Assembly (NCBI RefSeq): GCF_002892795.1
Contig: NZ_PJMC01000015.1
Span: 46,762 to 110,761, forward strand
Source of the DNA: Arthrobacter sp. AFG20
GTDB lineage: Bacteria; Actinomycetota; Actinomycetes; Actinomycetales; Micrococcaceae
Length of the DNA stretch: 64,000 bases
Direction of reading: 5' to 3'
Positions 54,787-63,159 of the stretch are shown here, in pieces; the stretch's first letter is position 1, and each line of letters begins with the position of its first letter. Position numbers and translations under genes: made by a program. Below the pieces are notes generated by a model, which saw only the letters and a list, made by a program, of their open reading frames with translations, was not told where the DNA came from and did no database searches.

Positions 54787-55590
54787 GTGAGCACCCCAAC
54801 GCCCTATGAAGACCTTCTGCGCGACGTCATGGCCAACGGCACGCACAAATCAGACCGCACCGGCACCGGAACCAGCAGCGTTTTCGGCCGCCAAATTCGC
54901 TTTGATCTGGGCGAAAGCTTCCCGCTGATCACCACCAAGCGGGTGCACTTCAAGTCCGTTGCCGTCGAGCTGCTCTGGTTCCTCCGCGGCGACTCCAACG
55001 TTAAGTGGATGCAGGACCAGGGCGTGACCATCTGGAACGAGTGGGCCGATGCCGACGGCGAACTCGGGCCGGTCTACGGCGTCCAGTGGCGCAGCTGGCC
55101 CACGCCGGACGGCGGTCACATCGACCAGATCGCTGAGCTCGTGGAGAGCCTGAAGTCGAACCCGGACTCGCGCCGGCACATCGTCTCGGCCTGGAACGTG
55201 AGTGAGCTCAAGGACATGGCGCTGCCGCCCTGCCACGCGTTCTTCCAGTTCTACGTCGCGGACGGCAAGCTCTCCTGCCAGCTGTACCAGCGGTCTGCGG
55301 ACATGTTCCTGGGCGTGCCGTTCAACATCGCTTCCTACTCACTGCTGACCTGCATGCTGGCCCAGCAAGCTGGTCTCGAACCGGGTGAATTCGTCTGGAC
55401 CGGCGGCGATGTGCACATCTACGACAACCACATGGACCAGGTCCTGAAGCAGCTGGAACGGGAACCGTACGAGTACCCGCAGCTGAAGATCACCCGCAAG
55501 CCGGAATCGATCTTCGACTACACCCTGGACGACTTCGAAGTGGTGGGCTACCGGCACCACCCCACGATCAAGGCGCCGATCGCCGTATGA
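54787..55590 (+). CDS. thyA: thymidylate synthase
   Basis: 267-aa ThyA making dTMP from dUMP with methylene-tetrahydrofolate. Active site ALPPCHAFFQFYVADGKLSC with the catalytic Cys, the RTGTGTSSVFGRQIRFDL opening, and FVWTGGDVHIYDNHMDQV. GTG start, probably leaderless. Next gene folA regenerates the tetrahydrofolate and overlaps by 4 nt. Confidence 0.98.
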   Translation: MSTPTPYEDLLRDVMANGTHKSDRTGTGTSSVFGRQIRFDLGESFPLITTKRVHFKSVAVELLWFLRGDSNVKWMQDQGVTIWNEWADADGELGPVYGVQWRSWPTPDGGHIDQIAELVESLKSNPDSRRHIVSAWNVSELKDMALPPCHAFFQFYVADGKLSCQLYQRSADMFLGVPFNIASYSLLTCMLAQQAGLEPGEFVWTGGDVHIYDNHMDQVLKQLEREPYEYPQLKITRKPESIFDYTLDDFEVVGYRHHPTIKAPIAV

Positions 55591-56171
55591 GCACGGGGGG
55601 CACTATGGATGCGCAGGCTTTCAGCGAGGATATCGCCGCAGGGATGTCCGGGATCGGACTCGTGTGGGCCCAGACGCCTGCCGGTGTCATCGGCAAAGAC
55701 GGTGACATGCCGTGGAACCTGCCCGAGGACCTGAAACACTTCACCAAGGTCACCACGGGCCATCCCGTCATCATGGGCCGCAAGACCTGGCTGTCTTTCC
55801 CGGCGAAGTACCGCCCGCTGCCCAACCGAACCAACATCGTCATCACCCGGCAGGAGAACTGGGGCAGCTCGCCCGAGGCGGAGGGCGCCGTCGTCGTCAA
55901 ATCCCTCGATGATGCCCTGCTGGAATCACAGTTCGCCCCAGGCTGCGAAGCGGTCTGGATCCTCGGCGGCGGTGAAATTTTCAAGGAGTCCACCGCCCTG
56001 GCCAACGTCGCTGTGGTCACCACCATCGATGTGGACGCCGACGGCGACACGTACGCCCCGGAGCTCGGCGACGACTGGGTGGCCGGCACATCCGTGCCCT
56101 CAGACGGCTGGCTGACGGGCGCCAACGGCACCCGCTACCGGTTCACCAAGTGGAACCGCTCGGAAGGTTAG
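55587..56171 (+). CDS. folA: dihydrofolate reductase
   Basis: 194-aa DHFR. Motifs: IGLVWAQTPAGVIGKDGDMP, WNLPEDLKHFTKVTTGHPVI (substrate Asp/Glu in the WNLPEDL turn), MGRKTWLSFP, and WILGGGEIFKES. A second ATG at 55605 (MDAQAFSED) is closer to the usual family length; the first ATG is used because it overlaps the thyA stop. Couples with ThyA in the folate cycle. Confidence 0.96.
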   Translation: MSTGGTMDAQAFSEDIAAGMSGIGLVWAQTPAGVIGKDGDMPWNLPEDLKHFTKVTTGHPVIMGRKTWLSFPAKYRPLPNRTNIVITRQENWGSSPEAEGAVVVKSLDDALLESQFAPGCEAVWILGGGEIFKESTALANVAVVTTIDVDADGDTYAPELGDDWVAGTSVPSDGWLTGANGTRYRFTKWNRSEG

Positions 56172-56174
56172 AAC

Positions 56175-56393
56175 ATGCTGCGTAAACCCGAAACCCTCTT
56201 TGTGCTCGGCTACATGCTGCTGCCGCTGCTTGCCCTGCTGTCCGCGATTGTCGGGCTCACGATGATCCTGGGCGGCAACAAGATCGCCGGCATCATCGTC
56301 CTGGTGGTGGTGACGCAGATGTTTGCCTTCGGCGCCTTCTTTGCCCTGCGCGCCCGCAAGAGCGCGCTGCTGGAGGAGCCCGACCGCCAGTAG
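56175..56393 (+). CDS. small two-helix membrane protein
   Basis: 72 aa, start 3 nt after folA. Two hydrophobic helices: about 8-31 (FVLGYMLLPLLALLSAIVGL) and 37-58 (IAGIIVLVVVTQMFAFGAFF), then a charged tail. No family recognised; co-transcribed with thyA-folA. Function unknown. Confidence 0.78.
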   Translation: MLRKPETLFVLGYMLLPLLALLSAIVGLTMILGGNKIAGIIVLVVVTQMFAFGAFFALRARKSALLEEPDRQ

Positions 56394-56512
56394 CGTCCGG
56401 GGTCCGGATGGGGAGTGCTGCCCATCGCGGCGGACTCAAGCGCGAACTAGAGTGATGGCTGGACTTAGCAGCAACCGTGCCCGTTTGGAACGGTCAGATT
56501 TTGGGGGACGAT

Positions 56513-57553
56513 GTGACAGGTAATTTGTGGGGCGCCGACGTCGCGCAACTTCGCACACTCGCACAGCAGTTCGGGAATGTCTCCGACCATTTGATGCAGA
56601 CGTCGTTGCAACTGACCAACCAGATCAACAGCAACCCTTCCTGGAAGGGCAACGATGCCACCCAGTTCCGTTCGGACTGGAACGGCAACCACAGGGCTCT
56701 TATCCAGCGGACGGTGCGCGCCCTCAAGGACGAATCCCGCAAGCTACTGGACAACGCCAACGAGCAGGAGAAGGCCAGCGACGCCGCCCCGGGCTCCGGC
56801 GGTGGGCCAATTCCTGGAGGCACCGGCGCGGGCGAGCCCGGCGGTTCCGGATCCGGATCGAAGGAGAATCCCTGGGGGCCGGACTGGCTGGCCAAGGGTT
56901 CGCCGTTCCGGGACTTTTGGGGGGCTCGCAGCCAGTTGAAGGCCGGCTTTGACTTGCCGAAGAATGTCTTTGGGCTCGCGGTCCTGGGACGCCAGGGAGC
57001 TGAGGTCCTTAAGGACGCTGCCGCATGGAAAGCCCTCCCGGGCCAAAGTATCACCTACAACCTCCTTGACTCTGGCTCGGATCTCCTGGGCGCCAAGAAC
57101 CTCTTCAAGTACTTCCCGCCCCTCAGTAATTTTAGGAGTTTCTTCGAGGAGGCCCCCTTGCTTTTCAAAGGAAAAGGCCCTGTCCTGGAGGCCTTGGGCA
57201 AGGGTGGACTCGGCCGCGGGGTGGGGTGGCTGGGCGTTGGGCTCAACGGCCTTGACACCGCCAGGTACATCGCGGAAGGCAAAACCGGCGACGCCATCTG
57301 GTCAGGGACGAAGACCGCCTTGGGCGTAGCCTGCTTCCTCCCGCCTCCCGCGGGAACCGTCTGCCAGGTGGCAAGCGCGGGCATCGCGATCTACGAAATA
57401 CCTGCCGTCAAGAGTTTCGTAAACGGCGCTTTGGAGGACACCGGCAAAGTCGTAGCCAAGACGGCCACCGAAAGCGCAGCGTTTGCAGTGCAAACCGGCA
57501 AGAACCTCGCCGACATGGGCAAGAGCGCAGCCAAATTCCTCGGAATCGGCTAG
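56513..57553 (+). CDS. WXG100-type protein with long C-terminal domain
   Basis: 346 aa. Residues 1-90 are a helical hairpin with W-x-G at 44-46 (NPSWKGNDA), like ESX/type VII secretion substrates. A Gly/Pro linker (92-118) leads to an ~225-residue C-terminal domain of unknown fold, ending in hydrophobic, Gly-rich helices (ALGVACFLPPPAGTV, VASAGIAIYEIPAV). GTG start at 56513 with GGGGGA just upstream; a longer start at 56477 would bury that site. Architecture resembles type VII toxins or cell-surface effectors, but no toxin motif is recognised. Confidence 0.75.
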   Translation: MTGNLWGADVAQLRTLAQQFGNVSDHLMQTSLQLTNQINSNPSWKGNDATQFRSDWNGNHRALIQRTVRALKDESRKLLDNANEQEKASDAAPGSGGGPIPGGTGAGEPGGSGSGSKENPWGPDWLAKGSPFRDFWGARSQLKAGFDLPKNVFGLAVLGRQGAEVLKDAAAWKALPGQSITYNLLDSGSDLLGAKNLFKYFPPLSNFRSFFEEAPLLFKGKGPVLEALGKGGLGRGVGWLGVGLNGLDTARYIAEGKTGDAIWSGTKTALGVACFLPPPAGTVCQVASAGIAIYEIPAVKSFVNGALEDTGKVVAKTATESAAFAVQTGKNLADMGKSAAKFLGIG

Positions 57554-57576
57554 TGCGGGACAAAGAGAGCTGAAGG

Positions 57577-58221
57577 ATGACCACCACAATGCAAGAGGAA
57601 ACGGCCAGCGACTCAGCCATTGGCTTCGGCTTTGCCGAGATCGCCTACATGCTCAGGATGTTCGGGACGCCGGCCGCCAAGAAGTCGGCTGAGGTGCTTC
57701 GGCTGGAAAGGGAATTAGCCACTGAGCGCCTTTGCGTGGCTGGCGCGTCATCGCTGCTCGCCCGAGGCTTCGCCAGCATCGGTGAAGACCTCGAACTGGA
57801 AGGACCTGCTGTTGCTGTGGCGTACGCGCTGGCCAAAGCGGACCGGTGGACGGAAATAAGCCTGATTACCGCGGAATACACCGATACGGTGGTCCACCTC
57901 GAGTCCGACAATGTCTCCCTGCTACTCCAGCCGAGAACGCTTGAGACTTGGTTTGTGTTCGCCCAGGACCCGGCAGTCCGCGGCGCCGAGGCCGAGCTTT
58001 CCATTATTGAAGAACACGTCCGCAACCACCCGGAGGGGACGGCCTTCATCCGAGTGCGGACGATCGACGGTGAGGATCACCTTCTCATCAGGCCCGACGC
58101 CGGTGGCTGGGCAGTTGGCAAAGTTCCGGATCCCACACAGGATGTGGTCGAAACCACCGGATTGGATGGCGCAGGGCTGTTGGGCCGTATTCTCGCTACC
58201 CGCGGTGAGGCCACGGCATGA
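57577..58221 (+). CDS. EspG-like protein downstream of WXG100 gene
   Basis: 214 aa, soluble. It has a helical N-terminus, then SSLLARGFASIGEDLELEGP and VAYALAKADRWTEISLITAE, and alternating strands with VSLLLQPRTLETWFVFAQDP, which recall EspG-type chaperones of ESX substrates. The likeness is weak and from memory. GAGAG lies 7 nt before the ATG. Overlaps the next gene by 4 nt. Most likely a chaperone or immunity partner of the WXG100 protein. Confidence 0.55.
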   Translation: MTTTMQEETASDSAIGFGFAEIAYMLRMFGTPAAKKSAEVLRLERELATERLCVAGASSLLARGFASIGEDLELEGPAVAVAYALAKADRWTEISLITAEYTDTVVHLESDNVSLLLQPRTLETWFVFAQDPAVRGAEAELSIIEEHVRNHPEGTAFIRVRTIDGEDHLLIRPDAGGWAVGKVPDPTQDVVETTGLDGAGLLGRILATRGEATA

Positions 58222-58625
58222 GCCAGCCGGAAAACCAGCGCCAACGGGGTCGCAGGAAGGGCTACTACGCACGCCAAGTGGAGGCCGAGGCAGCACGTCA
58301 AGGTCTCACCGTCGAGGAGTACGGAGTTTACAAGGGGGACGTCGGCAGTGTTGTCAAACCCGTTAACTCGGCTGGCGGCCTGCTCTTCCTCAGCATCCTG
58401 ATCACGCTGATCATGACCGTGGTAGCCGTGCTCCTCGTCAAGTTGGTCGTCGACGGCACGGAGGAGCCCAATTGGGGCCAGATTGTGTTCGCTGTTGCCT
58501 TCGGCCTCTGGATCGTTCCCACAGCCTGGGCCTACTACTTCAAAGAGCGCAAGGCAGCGCGCCTCCGAACGCAGAGCGGCAAAACCATCGAGCTGCCCAC
58601 CAGGCGTAACTCTGCGAGGGACTGA
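58218..58625 (+). CDS. two-helix membrane protein of WXG100 cassette
   Basis: 135 aa: a highly basic N-terminus (QRQRGRRKGYYARQVEAEA), helices at about 52-76 and 86-108, and a basic tail. Start overlaps the previous stop (ATGA). No family recognised. Position suggests a membrane partner or immunity protein for the same cassette. Confidence 0.7.
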   Translation: MSQPENQRQRGRRKGYYARQVEAEAARQGLTVEEYGVYKGDVGSVVKPVNSAGGLLFLSILITLIMTVVAVLLVKLVVDGTEEPNWGQIVFAVAFGLWIVPTAWAYYFKERKAARLRTQSGKTIELPTRRNSARD

Positions 58626-58711
58626 GTCCGTCTGGCCGCTTCACTGAGGTCCTTGGGCCGGCTGCCGTCGCGGCAGTGACGTAACCGACTGCGGCCCGCC
58701 GAATCCAAAGA

Positions 58712-58717
58712 TAAACT
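58712..58717 (+). promoter_or_regulatory. -10 element for leaderless asd
   Basis: TAAACT, 6 nt before the asd ATG. Confidence 0.45.
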
Positions 58718-58723
58718 GACTCA

Positions 58724-59854
58724 ATGACTACAGCAGCTACTCCGTCCGTTGGACTGGTCGGTTGGCGTGGCATGGTCGGCTCCGTCCTGATGCAGCGCAT
58801 GCAGGAAGAGGGCGACTTCGCCAACATCAACCCCGTATTTTTCTCCACCTCAAACGCAGGAGGTGCCGCGCCTTCGTTTGCTGAAGGCACAGGCAAGCTC
58901 GAGGACGCGTTCGACGTCGACACGCTGGCGAAGCTGCCCATTATTGTCACCGCCCAGGGCGGGGATTACACCAAGCAGGTCCACGGCGAACTGCGCAGCC
59001 GCGGCTGGGACGGCCTCTGGATCGACGCCGCCTCCACCCTGCGCATGAACGACGACTCCATCATCGTCCTGGACCCGATTAACCGCGACGTCATCGACAA
59101 GGGGCTCGTCAACGGCACCAAGGACTTCGTCGGCGGCAACTGCACCGTGTCCTGCATGCTGATGGGCCTCGGCGGCCTCTTCAAGAACGGCCTCGTCGAG
59201 TGGGGCACGTCCATGACTTACCAGGCGGCTTCCGGCGGTGGCGCGCGGCACATGCGCGAGCTGCTTAGCCAGTTCGGCACACTCAACGCCGAGGTCAGCA
59301 CGGAACTGGATGACCCGGCGTCGGCCATCCTGGACATCGACCGCAAGGTGCTGGCCCACCAGCGGAGCGACATCGACGCCACCCAGTTCGGTGTGCCGCT
59401 GGCTGGTTCCCTTATCCCGTGGATCGACGCCGACCTCGGCAACGGCCAGTCCAAGGAGGAGTGGAAGGCAGGCGTCGAGACGAACAAGATCCTCGGCACC
59501 TCGGATGACAACCACGTGATCATGGACGGCCTGTGCGTGCGGATCGGCGCCATGCGCTCCCACTCGCAGGCGCTCACCCTGAAGCTCCGCGAGGACCTCT
59601 CCGTCGCCGAGATCGAGAAGCTGCTCGACGAGGACAACGAATGGGCCAAGGTGGTGCCCAACTCCAAGGAAGCCTCGATGGCCGACCTGACTCCCGTGGC
59701 TGCCTCGGGCACCCTGACCATTCCGGTGGGACGCATTCGCAAGCTCGAAATGGGCCCGCAGTACATCAGCGCCTTCACCGTTGGCGACCAGCTCCTCTGG
59801 GGTGCCGCCGAGCCGCTGCGCCGCATGCTCAACATCGCCACCGGCACGTTGTAA
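58724..59854 (+). CDS. asd: aspartate-semialdehyde dehydrogenase, E. coli type
   Basis: 376 aa. Reduces aspartyl phosphate to the semialdehyde on the way to lysine, threonine and methionine. N-terminal nucleotide site VGLVGWRGMVGSVLMQRM, active-site Cys in GGNCTVSCMLMGLGG, and the FSTSNAGGAAPSF stretch closely match the proteobacterial form and differ from the Corynebacterium-type enzyme. Probably leaderless. Ends in a terminator. Confidence 0.94.
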   Translation: MTTAATPSVGLVGWRGMVGSVLMQRMQEEGDFANINPVFFSTSNAGGAAPSFAEGTGKLEDAFDVDTLAKLPIIVTAQGGDYTKQVHGELRSRGWDGLWIDAASTLRMNDDSIIVLDPINRDVIDKGLVNGTKDFVGGNCTVSCMLMGLGGLFKNGLVEWGTSMTYQAASGGGARHMRELLSQFGTLNAEVSTELDDPASAILDIDRKVLAHQRSDIDATQFGVPLAGSLIPWIDADLGNGQSKEEWKAGVETNKILGTSDDNHVIMDGLCVRIGAMRSHSQALTLKLREDLSVAEIEKLLDEDNEWAKVVPNSKEASMADLTPVAASGTLTIPVGRIRKLEMGPQYISAFTVGDQLLWGAAEPLRRMLNIATGTL

Positions 59855-59892
59855 CCAGCTTCGCGCCACTCAACCGGCCCCGCCCCGCACGA

Positions 59893-59939
59893 CCGGCCCT
59901 GCTCCCCGCGGGCCACTCAAGCGGAGCGGGGCCGGTTTT
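59893..59939 (+). terminator. asd terminator
   Basis: 13-bp inverted repeat (59893-59905 with 59923-59935, one wobble), 17-nt loop, followed by TTTTG. Confidence 0.7.
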
Positions 59940-59981
59940 GCGTCTCGGCCCGGGCGGTCGAGGCCAGGGGGCGGAAGCCTG

Positions 59982-61088
59982 TCAGGACACGAGGAAGCGC
60001 TCATACCGTTCCGCTGCCCGGCGGAAACCCGCCAGGGCCGCCGGCCCCAGGGGCTTCGAGTCATCGAAGGGAACGGGTACGACGGCGGCCTTCCGCCCAC
60101 TCCCCAGCCTCGCCCAGGTGCCGGTCACCTCGCCGCCGGCTACGACGGCCTTCTTGAACACGCCGTTGCCGCCAGGAACGATCTTCTGCGCATGCTCGGG
60201 CGGCAGCACGATGCTCCGGTCCGTGTAGCCGAGGACGAACTCGTCGAATCCCGGCAGGGCAAGAACCGAGCGTTGTCCCGGCACGCCCTCGTCCAGCAGT
60301 GCCGCGACCTCCGGTGACATCCAGTACTGAGCCCCATCGTACTCAAGCTCCACCAACTCCCTGTTCACCGCTGGCAGGGCCCGCCGCACCTCGGTCAGCG
60401 GAATGCTGGACCACCACGCGAAGTCACGCAGCGTGGCGGGTCCGTGGCCGCGCAGGTACCTCAGCAGCAGCTCGGCGATCCCCTCCTCACGGCCCAGGTC
60501 ACGGGACTTTGTGATCCAGTGGTCGAACGCAACGAACTTCTGCTGGTTGCCGTCCAGCGGCCCGGGCACCAGTGAGGCGCTCTGGCACAGCATCCACAGC
60601 AGGTGGATCCCGCGCTGCGCCTTGGTGGGCTGCCCGGCCGCCTCGAAGGCCGCGAACAGTTCCTCCCGGCTGGCGGCCCTCCCGCCGTCAACCAGACCGC
60701 GGGCTTCGTCCCGGCAGGCCTCGACGTCGCTGCCGGTGATTTCCAGTTGCCGATGCCGACCGGCCGTGCCCTGGATCATCCGGGCCGTGGTGATGTTCAG
60801 GATCCAGCGCAGATCCCCGGGCGCCAGCAGGTGCAGCGTGCCCCGCATGGGCCATGACCGGACCACCGAACCGTCTTCCAGGGCCCGGCGGACGTCGCTC
60901 AGCCCTGCGCGGGGAACCCGGACACCCACGGCCCACAGCGCTGACTGGAGATCCTGCGCCTGCATCGCGGTCATCGCCCGGACGGCATCCGGCACGCCGT
61001 CGAACCCGGGTCCCAGCAGCCCCTGCGACGCCAGCCTCAGCCGGCCCATCACCCTGGGCGAAACCCGGATCCTCACCGCTGCTGCCAT
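59982..61088 (-). CDS. AlkZ-like winged-helix DNA glycosylase
   Basis: 368 aa of the HTH_42 family. Contains the catalytic QxQ pattern in AMTAMQAQDLQSALWAVGVR and further family blocks RSWPMRGTLHLLAPGDLRW and EFVLGYTDRSIVLPPEH. Family members remove alkylated or crosslinked bases; AlkZ proteins carry QxQ where YcaQ/AlkX proteins carry QxD. ATG at 61088 lies 6 nt after TAGGAT (leaderless). Substrate not known. Confidence 0.8.
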   Translation of the reverse strand: MAAAVRIRVSPRVMGRLRLASQGLLGPGFDGVPDAVRAMTAMQAQDLQSALWAVGVRVPRAGLSDVRRALEDGSVVRSWPMRGTLHLLAPGDLRWILNITTARMIQGTAGRHRQLEITGSDVEACRDEARGLVDGGRAASREELFAAFEAAGQPTKAQRGIHLLWMLCQSASLVPGPLDGNQQKFVAFDHWITKSRDLGREEGIAELLLRYLRGHGPATLRDFAWWSSIPLTEVRRALPAVNRELVELEYDGAQYWMSPEVAALLDEGVPGQRSVLALPGFDEFVLGYTDRSIVLPPEHAQKIVPGGNGVFKKAVVAGGEVTGTWARLGSGRKAAVVPVPFDDSKPLGPAALAGFRRAAERYERFLVS

Positions 61089-61094
61089 GCACCC

Positions 61095-61100
61095 ATCCTA
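61095..61100 (-). promoter_or_regulatory. -10 element for leaderless glycosylase gene
   Basis: TAGGAT on the minus strand, 6 nt from the ATG at 61088. Confidence 0.5.
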
Positions 61101-61147
61101 GGGCTCCCCTTAATGGAGCGCCCGTACCGGAGCAGGCGCTGCCAGAA

Positions 61148-62218
61148 CTAGAGCGAGAGTCCGATCAGGAGCGGTTCGGGGTGCAGTTCGATGCCAAAAC
61201 GCCCGACGACGCCGGCACGCACCTCGCGCGCGATCGCCACCATGTCGGTGGCGCTGGCCGAGCCGCGGTTGGTGATGGCCAGGGTGTGCTTCGTGGACAG
61301 CGAGGCCCGGCCGCCGGAGACGCTCCCGTCCTCCAGCCCGAAGCCCTTGCCGAACCCGGCGTTGTCGATCAGCCACGCCGCGGACAGTTTGACCGCACCG
61401 TCGGAGCCGCCCGGGTACCGGGGAGCGTTTTCGGGCAGTCCGTCCGCCACGGAAGACGGCACGATCGGGTTGGTGAAGAAGGAGCCCGTGGAGTAGGTGT
61501 CGCGGTCCGCCGGGTCCAGCACCATGCCCTTGGAGGCGCGCAGCCGCAGCACCTCGCGGCGAACGTCGTTCGAATAAGCGCGCTTGCCCTGCTCCACGCC
61601 CAGAACCCGCGCCAGCTCGGCATAGCGGATGGGCGCGCTCATGCGCCCCAGCGGCAGCTGAAACTCGACAGTCAGCACGACGTAACGCGGAGAGCCGCTG
61701 ACGGTGGTCTGCTTGAGGACCGAATCCCGGTACCCGAATTTCAGCTCCGAGTTGGTGAAGGTCTTCACGGCGTTACGCTCACGGTCCCAGGTGCGGACCG
61801 CGGCGATGGTCTGCGAGACGTCCGCACCGTACGCGCCGACGTTCTGTACGGGCGTGGCCCCGGTGGCGCCGGGGATCCCGGACAGCGCTTCAATGCCGGA
61901 CCAGGCGTGGAGCACGGCGTGCTTTACCAGCGCATCCCAGTTGTGGCCGGCCTGCACCACCACGGATACACCGCCGCAGGAGTCCTCGGCGTTGACGGTG
62001 AACCCCTCCGACGCGATTTTCAGGACGGTTCCGGGGAACCCGTCGTCGGAAATCAGGAGGTTGGACCCGCCGCCGATGATCAGCAGCTGCTCACCGGCGG
62101 CGTCCGCGGCACGCACAGCCTCGATGATCTCAGCCTCGGTGCGGGCCTCAACGTATTTGCCGGCGGGACCGCCGACGGCGGCCGTGGTCAGATCGGAGAG
62201 CATTGGAGGGGTCACCAT
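61148..62218 (-). CDS. murB: UDP-N-acetylenolpyruvoylglucosamine reductase
   Basis: 356-aa FAD enzyme that completes UDP-MurNAc for peptidoglycan. FAD-binding LIIGGGSNLLISDDGFPGTV near residues 45-64, a SGIPGATGATPVQNVGAYGA block, and a C-terminal Glu in GIELHPEPLLIG. ATG at 62218 follows the MaoC stop by 4 nt; a GTG one codon upstream is possible. Co-transcribed with two MaoC genes, a pairing seen in other actinobacteria. Confidence 0.95.
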   Translation of the reverse strand: MVTPPMLSDLTTAAVGGPAGKYVEARTEAEIIEAVRAADAAGEQLLIIGGGSNLLISDDGFPGTVLKIASEGFTVNAEDSCGGVSVVVQAGHNWDALVKHAVLHAWSGIEALSGIPGATGATPVQNVGAYGADVSQTIAAVRTWDRERNAVKTFTNSELKFGYRDSVLKQTTVSGSPRYVVLTVEFQLPLGRMSAPIRYAELARVLGVEQGKRAYSNDVRREVLRLRASKGMVLDPADRDTYSTGSFFTNPIVPSSVADGLPENAPRYPGGSDGAVKLSAAWLIDNAGFGKGFGLEDGSVSGGRASLSTKHTLAITNRGSASATDMVAIAREVRAGVVGRFGIELHPEPLLIGLSL

Positions 62219-62222
62219 CACG

Positions 62223-62660
62223 TCACGCCAACCGGACGAGGGCCTGGGCCTTCACCAGGACCTTTTGCCCGTCGAACACCACGGTGAGGTCCACGCGTGC
62301 GGTGCGCACGTCGGCATCCAGCGCGCCGACGGCACCGCTGACGTCGATCACGGCACCGGCGTCGCCGGTTCCCGTGGTGTCGGTAACCAGCACCGGCTTG
62401 GTGAAGCGGGTCTGGTAGTCGACGACGGCGGCCGGGTCACCGGCCCAGTCGCTGACCAGCTCCACGGCGGCCCCCATGGTGAACATGCCGTGGGCGATGA
62501 CGCCGGGAAGCTCCACGCCCGTGGCGAAGGCCTCGTTCCAGTGGATGGGGTTGAAGTCGCCCGATGCGCCGGCGTACTTGACCAGGTCCTGCCGGGTAAC
62601 CTCGATGCTGCGGCTGCCGATGTCCTGGCCGACGCTGAGTTCTTCGAATGTGGGGCTCAT
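62223..62660 (-). CDS. MaoC-like dehydratase, HadB-type
   Basis: 145-aa hot-dog fold with the catalytic pair in ASGDFNPIHWNEAFA (Asp, His) and GVIAHGMFTMGAAVELVSDW. It corresponds to the catalytic subunit of an HadAB-type (3R)-hydroxyacyl-ACP dehydratase of FAS-II-like systems. Follows its partner after 2 nt and ends 4 nt before murB. Confidence 0.86.
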   Translation of the reverse strand: MSPTFEELSVGQDIGSRSIEVTRQDLVKYAGASGDFNPIHWNEAFATGVELPGVIAHGMFTMGAAVELVSDWAGDPAAVVDYQTRFTKPVLVTDTTGTGDAGAVIDVSGAVGALDADVRTARVDLTVVFDGQKVLVKAQALVRLA

Positions 62661-62662
62661 GG

Positions 62663-63124
62663 CTACTGTCCCTCTCCGCGGACCAGGATGGATGACTTGG
62701 TGGTGGATACCGGCTCGCGCCCGTCCCCGTCCTTGAGCGCGAAAATTTCGCTGCGCGTGGTGATCATGGCACCGCCGCCCATGGCGCGCACGCCGTCGAC
62801 GTGCAGTTCCGCCACGAGCCGGTCGCCGGCAAAGATGGGGCGGTGGTGGGTGAAACGCTGGTCCGCGTGGACAACGCGGGAGAAGTCGATGCCGGCCTCC
62901 GGATCCTCGATCAGCTGGGCGTCGGCGCGCTGCGCGATGATGATCGCGAATGTGGGCGGGGCCACGAGGTCGGGGTGGCCCAGGCCCCGCGCGGCGTCAA
63001 CATCGAAGTGGGCGGGGTGGGTGGCCTTGACGGCGCGGGCGAACTCGCGGATTTTCTCGCGGCCAACGTCGTACACCTCAGCGGCAGGGTAGCTGCGTCC
63101 CTGCAGGTCCGGATTGATAGTCAT
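62663..63124 (-). CDS. MaoC N-terminal-type dehydratase, HadA-type
   Basis: 153-aa hot-dog protein lacking the D-x-x-x-x-H pair; has FARAVKATHPAHFDVDAA and ADQRFTHHRPIFAGDRLVAE, as in HadA/HadC subunits that shape the substrate tunnel. Starts 7 nt after TAGGCT. With the next gene it would form the dehydratase heterodimer; chain-length preference unknown, and the organism need not make mycolic acids. Confidence 0.82.
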   Translation of the reverse strand: MTINPDLQGRSYPAAEVYDVGREKIREFARAVKATHPAHFDVDAARGLGHPDLVAPPTFAIIIAQRADAQLIEDPEAGIDFSRVVHADQRFTHHRPIFAGDRLVAELHVDGVRAMGGGAMITTRSEIFALKDGDGREPVSTTKSSILVRGEGQ

Positions 63125-63131
63125 GGGTTCA

Positions 63132-63137
63132 AGCCTA
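63132..63137 (-). promoter_or_regulatory. -10 element of maoC-maoC-murB unit
   Basis: TAGGCT on the minus strand, 7 nt before the ATG at 63124. Confidence 0.4.
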
Positions 63138-63159
63138 TCGGGGCGGGCGTGCAGGTCCC

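Noticed and set aside
56454..56522. 22-codon upstream ORF ending across the WXG100 start
   Set aside because: It could be a leader peptide, since it begins just after a TAGAGT hexamer and overlaps the GTG, but it has no ribosome-binding site and its composition is unremarkable.
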